From Symsagittifera roscoffensis (Eukaryota; Xenacoelomorpha; Acoela; Convolutidae), in the NCBI RefSeq assembly GCF_963678635.1, contig NC_087066.1, positions 64,734,282-64,798,281 of the forward strand: a stretch of 64,000 nucleotides of DNA. The letters are read 5' to 3'. Under the pieces are notes generated by a model. It was not told where the DNA came from. It made no database searches and worked only from the letters and a program-made list of their open reading frames with translations. The translations under genes and the position numbers were made by a program. Of this stretch, positions 13,901 through 21,519 are shown one piece after another; the first letter of the stretch is position 1; every line of letters starts with the position of its first letter.

Positions 13901-16619
13901 GCACGTTTTAATACTTGTTCGGGAGGTAATGTTTCGAACGTGAGCGTGTCCTGCAATGCTGGACTTCGCATTTTAGAAATAAAAAGATCTCTGATTAACT
14001 CATCTTCCAAAGTGTCCAATGCAAATTTCGCTGCTTGAGCAGTTAGTGCGGCATGAAATGACTCTAATGATTCTCCCATTTCCTGCGATCTATTAAATAA
14101 TTTGTACCGCTCATAAGTGATGCCCTGACATTTTTCAAAAGTCACCTTTGCTAATCTAGCCATCTCTTTAAATTACAACTTAGAAATCTCCACATGTGGA
14201 TTTTTTGAACAAAACGTTTCTTTCCTTCCGTCCCAAACGCGAGAAATAGTCTGGATACTAATCGCTTTTGAACTTCGTTGTAGTAAATATTGTGACCCAC
14301 TTTAGGTCCTCTTTCTCTCCCCTCTTCATTCTGGGCTTCTACTCGATCTTTTAATAGTCTGTCCCGTGCTTCTCTAGCTGCTGGGTGTTTCTGGACGGGG
14401 TTCCGGCTCCTCTAACACTGGTTTAGGATCTTCCAGCATAACTTCTGGGTTGACATTTTCTTTTACAGTTACCGTCATCAGGAACTGATCGAACCATACT
14501 TTAAAATTCCAAGGTGGATCAGAGTTCGCTGTGGTCCAGTAAACAGGAATTCCTATGTCAGTTCTAGTGTCCTGAGCAAAAAATCCTGCTGGCTGCGCCA
14601 TGTGATATCCCTAAACTGCGTAGCGTGTTGAGGAATAAAAGTAAGAAAAGATACTGTTAATTTACTGTTCTTGATCTTGTCTTTTAATGAAGTTAGTAGC
14701 TGAGATTGGTTACTGTTTTTTAGCAGGAGATATAAAACACTGACCAATTCAACCTTAAGATTTTAACAACATCAAATGGCCTTAACCACTCTTATTTAAT
14801 AATAACATAATGAATATAGTTAGCACATATGGTTACTGCAGATGCTGTAGCTAGCAAACTGTCCTCAAGGTTATGTACTGCGGGTGCTGCAATACCACAA
14901 TTTTCCACGCAAAATCAGGTACCTCAAAAAATTATTGGAAAAGATCGAGTGATATATCATATTAAAATCCTTTTAGTCGTGATTCGAACGACATCAAAAA
15001 ATTTTGAAAACATTTTCTCAGTTTCGGGAAAAACTTGTTCAAAATTTTGAGTTTTGGACTAATATCAAGCGAGTATAAGAATTGATGGAAATTGATCATT
15101 GGAGCTGATGAAATTTAACTTTGCTAGAAAAAAAACTAGTTGTGGAAGCTTCATTTAGCGGTTCTTTGGCAATCAACGTTTTTTTTTTTTTAAATCAATT
15201 ATTATTGTGCAAAAAAGGCTGAAGACCTTCAAAATTCGAACCAGGAATGATGAAATTTTAACTAATTAATTTTGCGCCAGTAACCACGAGGCTTCTTTGA
15301 GGTACCTGAATTCGCTTGAGAGAAGCTAGATCGTATGACTTTCCAATCAGTGAGAGTAATAATATATAAAAATATTAGGCGGTTGTCGTTTTTTGAAAAA
15401 AAATCTGGAGAGTGATTTTTGCGTCCAATCGCCGCTGTTTTAGTCTAAAAAACGAAAATTTTGAAACTCACCGTCGATTATTTAAAAATCGCCATCGTCT
15501 ATTTAGCTCGATGCGAATAAAAGGGCTCCATATTTGACTCCACCTCGTCTCGATGCTTAATTCCGTTATGAATTTTTCTGTAGAAAAAAAACAATCTTAA
15601 TTTGTTAGCCACTTCGTGAACGAAACAACTAACACGATGCATCATTTATTATCTTCATCTACTGAATATTCTGACAACCCGCTAGTTTAGTTGCGAGGTT
15701 CATGAATAACAATGTCGTTATTTGTTCATAGCATGCACCAAGATCCGGACACAGTGATCCAGCCATACAACCGACCAGCAGGGGGGCCATACACGTCCAC
15801 TCACAACAAACGTATGCAGAAGGCACAACAGATTGCGTGAGTAAAAAATTGTAAACTCCAACAGTTGCCATAAATACATTGATTCTGACGTGGGAACATT
15901 TTTTGGTCAACATTCTCCAAAGACGCCAAAAAAAAACTTTTTCTCAAAGGTTCTCTTCCGGCGCAGAATTGTTTTCACGCTAAAATAATTAATAATTTTT
16001 GTTGCAATTTCGGGAAAACATAAAAAATTAATTTCAACGAGCCGAAATTAGTTCGGTGAATTTTTTGCGGCAATTTTGGTTTTACTTACAGCTTCTTGAA
16101 AAAAAAACAGGTATATTTAGTAATGAATATTTTCAGTCAAATGATTGAGGCAGAGGAAACTGCAGTTGCAGCAGTACCTGAAGTGGAACTAATGGGAGTA
16201 GATGGTCGCATCTACAAGGGCAGGACGGGGGAGGGACCTGCAGGCATGCCTCCGGGGATCGTCACTGCAGGGGAGTTCGAGCCCCCCAGGGGAGACTCGA
16301 GGGCCGGGGGAGGGGTGGAATTACCCGACATACAGCAGGTAAGCGATTAATAGATCAGTTGAGCAACAAATTTTTTGTCGTTTTCTTTCTCCAAAGTCAA
16401 CCAATACAACAGTTCGAGTAGCTTTTTGCTTTAAAAAAGGCAGCACTTTTTTGATTAAGATCTTTCATAAACGATTTTAACCCACTGTGTATAAATGTCA
16501 GGTTAATTAAGAAATGTTTTTTTTCTTTTAATAACTTCAAACAGCATCCCAACTCTGCCCGTGGAGTAACATCGGGTGGTGGAATAATGGACTATGTCCA
16601 TGGCCACAATGATTGGTAG
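1926..16619 (+). CDS. QRICH2: QRICH2-like protein (DUF4795 family), 3' half, 14 exons
   Basis: Fourteen exons (1926-2048, 2102-2119, 2707-2781, 3264-3374, 3643-3751, 4102-4204, 4497-4550, 4607-4663, 6364-6420, 7053-7154, 7449-7613, 15732-15836, 16137-16338, 16545-16619) join with consistent phase into 451 residues and a TAG. The N-terminus lies off the window. Order: a charged coiled-coil part (about residues 1-175) with the family signatures EVDKIQAKC and ADKRALDSK; two CxxC pairs (C186/C189, C205/C208) that could bind a metal; a proline-rich part with RPYTTYELDQIRQAQ; and near the end DGRIYKGR. These match vertebrate QRICH2, a protein of the sperm flagellum in mammals (known of the family; role here inferred). 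The 8.1-kb intron 11 hosts retrotransposon element 1 in antisense. Assignment is from remembered family motifs and the phase agreement, not a search. Confidence 0.85.
2102..2119 (+). CDS. QRICH2: QRICH2-like 18-nt microexon
   Basis: TTTTAG acceptor and GTAAAG donor enclose 18 nt coding IQSLLK. Phase 0 on both sides, so it can be included or skipped without changing the frame. It continues the heptad-like coiled coil. Confidence 0.6.
2707..2781 (+). CDS. QRICH2: QRICH2-like exon
   Basis: 25 codons between TGTTAG and GTTTGT, phase 0. Coiled-coil text DLDARVQTLDMIKADKE, equivalent to the KEKVDRE..L segment of the family. Confidence 0.8.
3264..3374 (+). CDS. QRICH2: QRICH2-like exon
   Basis: 37 codons between GTTTAG and GTGAGT, phase 0. 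Carries ADKRALDSKIGRTLFDEKT, the most recognisable DUF4795 stretch. Confidence 0.88.
3643..3751 (+). CDS. QRICH2: QRICH2-like exon
   Basis: Begins after TTAACAG and ends in phase 1 before GTGAGT. Encodes the KALDELLKKLDAKLDKDEL segment, matching the family's EMDSKLDRLEL part. Confidence 0.88.
4102..4204 (+). CDS. QRICH2: QRICH2-like exon
   Basis: The acceptor was chosen at GAGAG (4100-4101) because only that site completes the phase-1 codon of the previous exon and opens the frame VIKAASALGLKPK...AAGFR. Donor GTCAGT, phase 2. Confidence 0.75.
4497..4550 (+). CDS. QRICH2: QRICH2-like exon with first CxxC
   Basis: Acceptor CTTTCAG (4496). The nearer TTGCAG at 4486 would hit a stop. Encodes STYFCLSCDKKVRLNT, with a CxxC pair. 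Donor GTAAGT, phase 2. Confidence 0.8.
4607..4663 (+). CDS. QRICH2: QRICH2-like exon with second CxxC
   Basis: Acceptor GTTTAG, donor GTAGTA. Encodes PLNKVFCISCDRALDVAP; FCISCDR is a conserved QRICH2 motif. Phase 2 at both ends. Confidence 0.82.
4857..4904. repeat. (GA)n microsatellite
   Basis: About 24 uninterrupted GA units, inside the QRICH2-like intron between 4664 and 6363. Confidence 0.95.
5434..5980 (+). repeat. Interspersed repeat R3, full copy
   Basis: Starts TTATTGTTCCGACTTTC and ends in a short hairpin CAGGGCTTCGCCCTG followed by ATACGAGCAGTCTTG. The inverted copy at 31378-31902 matches along the whole length, including the ACGCGCGATATAATTCGCGC block. Subterminal inverted repeats GTTCCGACT / AGTCGGAAC are visible. 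It codes for nothing; probably a non-autonomous transposon. Confidence 0.7.
6364..6420 (+). CDS. QRICH2: QRICH2-like exon
   Basis: Acceptor TTTGCAG, donor GTGAGA. Encodes LRVGAPWLPSAIPLNNKD. Phase 2 on both ends agrees with both neighbours. Confidence 0.7.
6587..6824. mobile_element. MITE of the AAGTTAACATCCTC family
   Basis: Inverted ends AAGTTAACATCCTCCCCC (left) and GGGGAGGATGTTAATTTGATC (right). The same ends bound elements at 40419-40560 and 59011-60115. Slightly degraded; no coding capacity. Confidence 0.55.
7053..7154 (+). CDS. QRICH2: QRICH2-like exon, RPYT motif
   Basis: Acceptor TGTTTCAG, donor GTAAGT. Encodes PVPTFPSYNPLPP, then RPYTTYELDQIRQAQ, which matches the RPYT..EL.Q.R block of the family. 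Confidence 0.85.
7449..7613 (+). CDS. QRICH2: QRICH2-like exon, proline-rich
   Basis: Begins with LEKLEEYCGCEQPSVR and continues into a Ser/Pro-rich stretch (TVPPTCQSPSPGCPQSPLPP). Donor GTAACC, phase 2. The next intron contains element 1. Confidence 0.8.
7858..8008 (+). repeat. Interspersed repeat R4, left part, split by element 1
   Basis: Begins TTCCGACCATTGAAAATGAGGAGG and includes TTTTCCACGCAAAATCA. The rest of the copy is on the far side of element 1 from 14900. Related inverted copies lie at 19063-19530 and 55150-55515. Confidence 0.65.
7931..8005 (+). repeat. 75-bp flanking duplication, left copy (element 1)
   Basis: Identical to 14901-14975 except one C/G difference. It ends 3 bp (AAA) before the LTR at 8009. 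The partner starts 1 bp after the other LTR ends. The pair behaves as a very long target-site duplication. Confidence 0.85.
8009..8305 (-). repeat. Element 1 3' LTR
   Basis: On the - strand it reads TGTGGTATTGCAGC...GGGATATCA, with TG/CA ends. A TATATAAG box lies mid-LTR. It pairs with 14603-14899. Confidence 0.92.
8306..8317 (-). promoter_or_regulatory. Element 1 polypurine tract
   Basis: On the - strand, CTGGGGGAA directly precedes the TG of the 3' LTR. Element 2 has the similar GCGGGGAA in the same place. Confidence 0.7.
8431..9376 (-). pseudogene. Element 1 post-integrase tail
   Basis: Two overlapping open frames (8708-9376 and 8431-8850) encode a long hydrophilic extension after the integrase. 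It is rich in Lys, Glu, Ser and Pro, with patches such as EEEDWTISREQAKDLF and SSSDDDADVNEMA. A conserved YRKSDL motif occurs at its start (about 9383-9400 region, in the frame of 8708-9376); elements 2 and 3 have RKSDLAIK at the corresponding place. No signal peptide or membrane segment, so it is not an obvious env. The frame changes between its parts; function unknown. Confidence 0.6.
9381..11029 (-). pseudogene. Element 1 integrase
   Basis: The frame 9998-11029 contains the HHCC zinc-binding part (HRGHPGQEAM followed by H..., C.KC) and the catalytic D,D,E residues: D in QLDYAGP, D in KTDQFSGF, E in GLVERTIQ. A frame change near 10,000 moves the C-terminal part (KTIQKSPFEAYFGRLPK) into 9381-10049. 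Integrase inserts the cDNA into host DNA. The breaks make it inactive. Confidence 0.88.
10860..12026 (-). pseudogene. Element 1 RNase H and linker
   Basis: RNase H signature near the N-terminus: KCDASHSGLGA, then STNELELLAVVWA and TDHKAL, then RLTRW and the PGKDMGIVDYLSR end typical of gypsy RNase H. A 200-residue hydrophilic linker follows before integrase. Out of frame with both the RT upstream and the integrase downstream. Confidence 0.88.
12070..13095 (-). pseudogene. Element 1 reverse transcriptase
   Basis: 341-residue RT frame with the conserved blocks in order: GHIQKLDKCTSDCFIAPIV, DLKYAYSQL, TGFYGLADMPAEFQ, and the catalytic FLDDIL, then the thumb LRSFLGTINHLAKFIPN. It copies element RNA into DNA. 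The catalytic Asp pair is intact, but the flanking protease and RNase H are in other frames. Confidence 0.92.
13096..13416 (-). pseudogene. Element 1 aspartic protease remnant
   Basis: In the same frame as gag after a TGA at 13417-13419, the - strand reads ...IDNQIINMTVDTGIPMSF. VDTG is the retropepsin active-site motif. Further stops occur before the RT frame at 13095. Confidence 0.65.
13417..14601 (-). pseudogene. Element 1 gag
   Basis: The N-terminal part (14374-14601) starts MAQPAGFF at the PBS. The main part (13417-14163) contains TYERYKLFNRSQ...ESLESFH, shared with element 2 gag, and two zinc knuckles: an unusual C-x2-C-x7-H-x3-C and a canonical C-x2-C-x4-H-x4-C. The stretch between 14164 and 14373 has no open frame joining them. 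Gag forms the particle and binds RNA. Confidence 0.8.
14583..14600 (-). promoter_or_regulatory. Element 1 primer-binding site (tRNA-Ser-like)
   Basis: On the - strand, TGGCGCAGCCAGCAGGAT starts 2 nt after the 5' LTR. TGGCGC plus AGCAGGATT agrees with the complement of animal tRNA-Ser 3' ends as I remember them. The gag ATG overlaps it (aTGG). Confidence 0.55.
14603..14899 (-). repeat. Element 1 5' LTR
   Basis: Same length and ends as 8009-8305. By eye about 8 substitutions and no indels. Confidence 0.92.
14900..15190 (+). repeat. R4 remainder with the right 75-bp duplication (14901-14975)
   Basis: Resumes with TTTTCCACGCAAAATCAGG and repeats 75 bp seen at 7931-8005. It then runs on through GTCGTGATTCGAACGACATC and GTGGAAGCTTCATTTAGCG, matching the inverted copy at 19063-19260. 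Confidence 0.75.
15191..15731. other. Intron remainder
   Basis: AT-rich intronic DNA up to the exon at 15732; nothing recognisable beyond short T and A runs. Confidence 0.4.
15732..15836 (+). CDS. QRICH2: QRICH2-like exon downstream of element 1
   Basis: Acceptor TTCATAG, donor GTGAGT. Encodes MHQDPDTVIQPYNRPAGG, then a basic HNKRMQKAQQI end. Phase 2 on both sides, so it joins the exon 8.1 kb upstream without a frame break. Confidence 0.78.
16137..16338 (+). CDS. QRICH2: QRICH2-like exon, DGRIYKGR
   Basis: Acceptor TTTTCAG, donor GTAAGC, ends in phase 0. Contains ELMGVDGRIYKGR, the conserved C-terminal DG.IYKGR motif, then a Gly/Pro/Glu-rich linker. GC-rich compared with flanking intron. 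Confidence 0.85.
16545..16619 (+). CDS. QRICH2: QRICH2-like terminal exon
   Basis: Acceptor AAACAG. 24 codons ending GIMDYVHGHNDW and TAG. The stop is followed at once by GTGAGT, so the transcript may splice again in its 3' UTR. Confidence 0.65.
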   Translation, partial: HPNSARGVTSGGGIMDYVHGHNDW

Positions 16620-17079
16620 GTGAGTGTGCTATTGCATGTCAGACAACATCATAACTTCATGGCATGGTTTGGTTATGATTGACTAGTTGCAGTAGATGAA
16701 TATTTTTAAATTAGCAGTTTTTTTGGATCTATTGGATTACCTGTCATTTTACATCGGAGCTGCTCTTTAATCACCCCCAGTCTTATCAGAAGCAATCTAA
16801 AGTGTCAAAATGATAAATTTTGCGCTCGTAAGGCAAAGAATGGGGGAAAATGGTTGCTTGAGTTCAATATGGAATCAATATTCGAGCGAGTTGAACCTAA
16901 GCAGGGTAGATCTGATTCTATCAGGGCAGCGCCATGACTTTTTCAGTTATCCGTCGATGCATCTGATGTAGTTTTTGCCAAAAATGGTTGTTAAACTATC
17001 AATTAAAACGACAAATGTGTTAATTTTTCAAAAACTTCCCCCCAATCCAACACGCAATGTCAAATAGAAAAAAATATGT

Positions 17080-17820
17080 TCAGTGTTGATTTAAATTATC
17101 AGGAAAAAAACAAATGAAACTTGAATTTTCGAACGCGTTTTTCTCAATTTGGTTTGAAGTTAGACAAAAAGTGAAGATGAAAACAATTGCTTAGAATTTT
17201 ACCAGAATTAATATGCTGCAATTTTTTCTCCGAAATTCTCAACCAAAATTTCACCCCAAAAATGGGTCATTTGGCTTTTTTTAATTAATCAAAAATTACG
17301 CCGAAACTAATTTTCTAATACATGCGAAAACTATATAACAAGTAGCCCCCTACACATCCCAACAAACTTCTACGAAGTTTAAATCTCCAAAAACCTGTAT
17401 AAGAGAAAATATTTTAGCTTGATAGTCAAGAAATACGATTTTTACTATATAAAGCCCAAAATTTTTCCTTAAAAGCTAACTTTAAACAGTATGCTCAAAC
17501 TTTTGGAGATTTAACTTTTCTAGAACTTTCTTGGGATGTGTAAGAGACTTCTTGTGATATAGTTTTCGCATCTTTTTACAAAAATATTTCAGCGTAATTC
17601 CTAATTAATTCAAAAAAGCCGAAATACCCCATTTTTGGTGTAAAACTTTGATTGAGAACTTCAGAGAAAAAATGCAGCATATTCAATGCTGGTGAAATTC
17701 TAAGCAACTGTTGTTCACTTCATTTTTTGTCTAATCTTAACCTAAACTGAGAAAAACGTTTGAAATTTCAAATGTTGTTCGTTTTGTCCGGTTAATTTAA
17801 ATCAGCGATGCACCAGCGTT
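17080..17820. repeat. Fold-back element R2 (two long inverted arms)
   Basis: The arms at about 17080-17405 and 17495-17820 are inverted copies of each other. The left reads ATTTAAATTATC...GTTTTTCTCAATTTGG...CCCCAAAAATGGG...ACACATCCCA; the right has the complements in reverse order. About 90 bp separates them. A single arm recurs at 1-370. No coding capacity. Confidence 0.65.
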
Positions 17821-19060
17821 TAACGCTGAATAAAATATTTGGATCATTTGGCAAGCCTCAATTCAATTGAAATTGATTTTGAGCGGATAAGTTTGCCTCC
17901 TAAGCTATTCGTTAAAAGAAAAATTATAGTTTGCTATTCTAAATGGGCCAAAATGGCAATCCTCAGACATTTATTAATTCTCAAAAACTGATTGCACAAT
18001 AAACATCAGTTTAATTTTGAGCTCAGTTCTTTAGATTGTACTAGTCAAAAATTGAAAAAAAGTCGGAAAATTTTTTTGAAAGTAGACCTGCAGATTTAAC
18101 GAGTTTTCTAGATAATATTTCATGGTTATCTTACAATATCTATATTTCTAAAAAATTTAGGAAGAATAACCATCCTTCAAGAAAACCCTAGTTTTGCAAA
18201 ATAATTAAATTTTTTAAACAGATTAGACAATCAGTTAGCGATCGTGAAATAAGCAAGCAACCTTAGCTACGCATAAACACACAACACACCAGACGATTGA
18301 CCCAAGCTTTCTCAAAAGTTTTCTCGTGGAAGGTGGGTATCTTGCATTTATGATTAATTAGACGATTTGAACTGTTTCATTATCAAAATGAGCTATCAAA
18401 AAACGAGTAATGGATTTTGTCAGCTGGCAAACTACCCTACTCGTTTTTTCTCAGCTAAGATTGACATAAATACATCGATACATTTGAGAGGTTGATAAGA
18501 ACATTAACAGATTCCGATTCAAGCTCTCTCTATAAAGAATTGCATTATTCAAAGCTACTTAGATCCATTATTATTTTACACATGGAGGGTTGAAGGAAAG
18601 AAAAACTATTAATCATGTCTCTGTAATTTTTGACGTTAACCATTAAAGACATGTAAGAACAATGATAGCCGGTTGCTGTGTAAGTAGCACAGAATATTCC
18701 GACCATACTCATAATAAATAACTAAAAAGCTTTTTCCTGTTTTTTTTTTTTAAATTAGTGTTTGTTTTTGTGAGTCGTGTGATAAAAGGATCTGACAAAA
18801 CATAAAATTTAAATATATTCGACAGCCACAGTGAAAAAGCAAACTCCCCAACGGTTTTATTCGAGAAATGAAAAGAAAAAAATCAAAATAGCCCTAAAAA
18901 TAGCATAAAATAGCACTTTTATTCCAAGATAGTATTAAAAAAACTTCGAACAAATTTTACTACAAGTAAACTTAAGTTTCCGTTTTTTATCAGCCTCTTC
19001 GCTTGTTTTACTCCAAAAAAGCGCTAAATGGAGCTTCCAAAACTAATTAGTTTTTAGTTA
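17821..19060. other. Intergenic or long 3' intron, no gene seen
   Basis: AT-rich and unstructured. No open frame with domain or splice support. If the alternative exon at 21164 is real, this is intron. Confidence 0.4.
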
Positions 19061-19062
19061 TA

Positions 19063-19530
19063 TTATTCTTTATAGTTATGGCAAATTGTTATAAAAAGAA
19101 CGCTACTTGATTTCTTTACTAGCTGAAAATTTTGATCCAATTTTATCGGTACTGGGGCAAATTTTTGAAAAAATTTTAACGTTGTTTGAATTAGGGCTGA
19201 AAGGGCTTTAAAATGATATATCACTAGACTCAGTCCGATGTTTATTTGTGGTACCTGATTTTGCGTGGAAAACAGAAAAAAACCTAAAACATACCTGAAT
19301 ACAAAGTTCCTCCTCATTATCAAAAGCCTGACCAGTTATCAGCTACTACATCAACCAATTGAAAAAACCCAGGTCTGAAAGGGACGACTGACAGGGCTTT
19401 AATATGATATATCACTCGGCCCCTTTCCGATGATTGTTTGTGGCACCTGAGTTTGCTTGGAAAAAAAGAAAAAACCAAAACACATCCAAATACAAAGTTC
19501 CTCCCCATTTTCAACAGTCGGAACAAAAAG
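19063..19530 (-). repeat. Two R4 copies in a row
   Basis: On the - strand both copies contain a GAGGAACTTTGTATT leader followed by the GATATATCAT block; one (19200-19323) has TTTTCCACGCAAAATCAGG, the other (19326-19530) a diverged version. Confidence 0.55.
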
Positions 19531-19947
19531 CCGAACCTTCTGTTTCGTCTTTTTTAGTTTTTCTTGGGGAATTGACGTATATTTCGAGTGAAAATTAACA
19601 ACTTCAAATAGCTTAATGACTCAAAAACAAAATTGAAACGTTTCTCAGACCACTTGTTTCAAAAGATCACTTGACGTTTCGTAACTATCAAGGTTCCCGG
19701 TTTCTGCTAAATTTTTGTAGACTTTAATTTTGATTCAGAATGACCATGGATGAAGTGAGCATTTCCGAAACCAAACATTTTTCTTCCAAATTGCAGACTA
19801 TTTTAGATCGATTTTTTTCAGTTGGACGCTACATATATCAAGTAAATTTGCAATCAGTTGCCTGTTTAATTACCCGAGCATTTTTTCTGAAATTTAAATA
19901 AAAAACTTTCAATTTTAAATCCAGATCATTTGATATTACTGGTGCAT

Positions 19948-20284
19948 ATACAAAACAGTTCAATACAAAACAGTGCGGTAGAAGGTCGCCGGTGGGTCGC
20001 TGCGAGCGCGTCGCCGCTTCGCGGCGATAACGGGCTCTAAATTTTATATCAAGTCCTACCCTCTGTTGGCAAAGCTCGCAACACGTTGGCGCGACTGCGG
20101 CGGTCACTATTTTGTTCTTTATGTTTGTTGAACAAAGGACAATTTTTGGCCTACCGGCTTGTTAAAACAATTATTGTTTGGGACCGTTTTTCGGACTGTT
20201 TTGTATCGGACTGTTTTATTATTCATTTCCATATTTTTCCGGACTGTTTTGCATTGGACTGTTTTTTAAGGGCCTGTTTTGTAC
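19948..20284. mobile_element. TIR element built of ACAAAACAGT units
   Basis: Left end ATACAAAACAGTTCAATACA and its continuation; right end has several CGGACTGTTTTG units ending CTGTTTTGTAC. These are inverted repeats with internal sub-repeats. The centre is GC-rich with a perfect hairpin CGCCGCTTCGCGGCG. Both flanks contain GATATTACT, but not directly at the ends. Confidence 0.5.
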
Positions 20285-21163
20285 AGACACCGATATTACT
20301 AGTTGGTGCTGAAAAAAAATTCTGTGCAGGAGAATTCTTATTTATTTTTTTCATCAGAAGTTTATCGCGATCTTTTTGGGTCATCAGAATGCATGAATGA
20401 AGTCAAATAGGGCTACCAATTTTTCACAAAACTAATGACCGTTGACGTGGCTTCTTTAGCTTTGTAATTAAAACGCGCATCGGAAAAAAAAACGCCAATT
20501 TTATAAAAGAAAGGCTGGCCTTTGCTGTGTTTTCAGAATGCTCAATTGACAAAAAGCTCAAAAAATTTATATTTTTTGATCCTCCTGAAAAGAAAATGTC
20601 GCCCGTAGTTGCTACAACACGGTGGCCAGTAATCTTAAATTTTATTGTTTTTTTCTTCCTTTTTCCTTTTTTTTTCAGGCAGAATCAAGAGCCTCGAGTA
20701 AACTTCAAATGAATTTGAGTGATAAATCAAAGTAAACTATTTGTCTCAGTCGTGTTTCGGTTGTCTTGAAAAACAGTCTAAAAAATTTCCCAGGTGTCTG
20801 TAAAGCTGCAAAAATCTGATCTATGGCTTAGCGCTTCTCCGGCATCAAAATTTTTTTTTCGTTCACGTTATTCATTTTGCATGTTGTAGCCAATGAAAGC
20901 CGTTACTAATGATTCAAGCAAAAAAATTACGTTTAGTCGGAACCTTCTGTGCTAATTGGAAAACAACCGGCAATTCTTGTTTTTATCCGTTTTTGATATT
21001 GAAATTCTCGCTCACTTTGCGAATAGCTTCCAAGTGTAGCTTTTTGTATTCCATTTCATGATATTTGGTTTGATGCCATAGTCTATAAAAGTGCAAAACA
21101 CTTAGATCATTACAATAATATATCCGTCTCCGTTTCAAAAAATAAAGTAATTGTTTGATTAAG
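20285..21163. other. No gene seen
   Basis: AT-rich sequence without supported coding or structural features, leading to the candidate exon at 21164. Confidence 0.4.
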
Positions 21164-21370
21164 CGCTCCGGACGGAGAAGCGCAGTACTGAAGTCAGCTA
21201 AGAGGTCAAGTGCCAGAGGTCATCATGGGGGTCAAGGCCATCCGCAGAAGCTGAAGCCATCGACACCAGTGACCGAGGCACAACATCCGGTACATATCGA
21301 TCCAGACCTCATCAACAGTCAACATCATGACCCGGCAACCCCCATGGAAGTGACTAGTGTTCGAGACTAA
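21164..21370 (+). CDS. Possible alternative last exon of the QRICH2-like gene
   Basis: An open stretch of 68 codons plus TAA stands out from its surroundings in GC content: RSGRRSAVLKSAKRSSARGH..., then a His/Pro-rich end TPMEVTSVRD. It opens in phase 0 after an AAG, which would fit the phase-0 donor at 16338, so it could replace exon 16545-16619. AATAAA follows at 21496. The acceptor has a poor pyrimidine tract. It could also be the last exon of another gene. Confidence 0.4.
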   Translation, partial: RSGRRSAVLKSAKRSSARGHHGGQGHPQKLKPSTPVTEAQHPVHIDPDLINSQHHDPATPMEVTSVRD

Positions 21371-21495
21371 ATGTATTAAAGTTGTAAATTTAGAAAAACA
21401 TATTTTGATTTTGAAGTTCACAACAAGTGAAGTAATATTGAAGAGCAATGGTGTAAAAAAGCGTATTCTGCAGAAAAAAAAATATTTCTGAACTG

Positions 21496-21501
21496 AATAA
21501 A
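21496..21501 (+). promoter_or_regulatory. Polyadenylation signal AATAAA
   Basis: AATAAA 126 bp after the stop of the candidate exon 21164-21370. Confidence 0.4.
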
Positions 21502-21519
21502 AGTGCAGCTTTTGTATCT

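Larger units (their letters stand above)
8009..14899 (-). mobile_element. Element 1: full-length Ty3/gypsy-type LTR retrotransposon, degraded
   Basis: Two 297-bp LTRs (8009-8305 and 14603-14899) enclose gag, protease, RT, RNase H, integrase and a tail on the - strand, in the gypsy order with integrase last. A tRNA-Ser-like PBS and a purine PPT sit next to the LTRs. The LTRs differ at about 8 positions by eye. Stops and frame changes interrupt gag, protease, RT/RNase H and integrase/tail, so it is not autonomous now. It is antisense in an intron of the QRICH2-like gene and split a copy of repeat R4. Confidence 0.92.
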
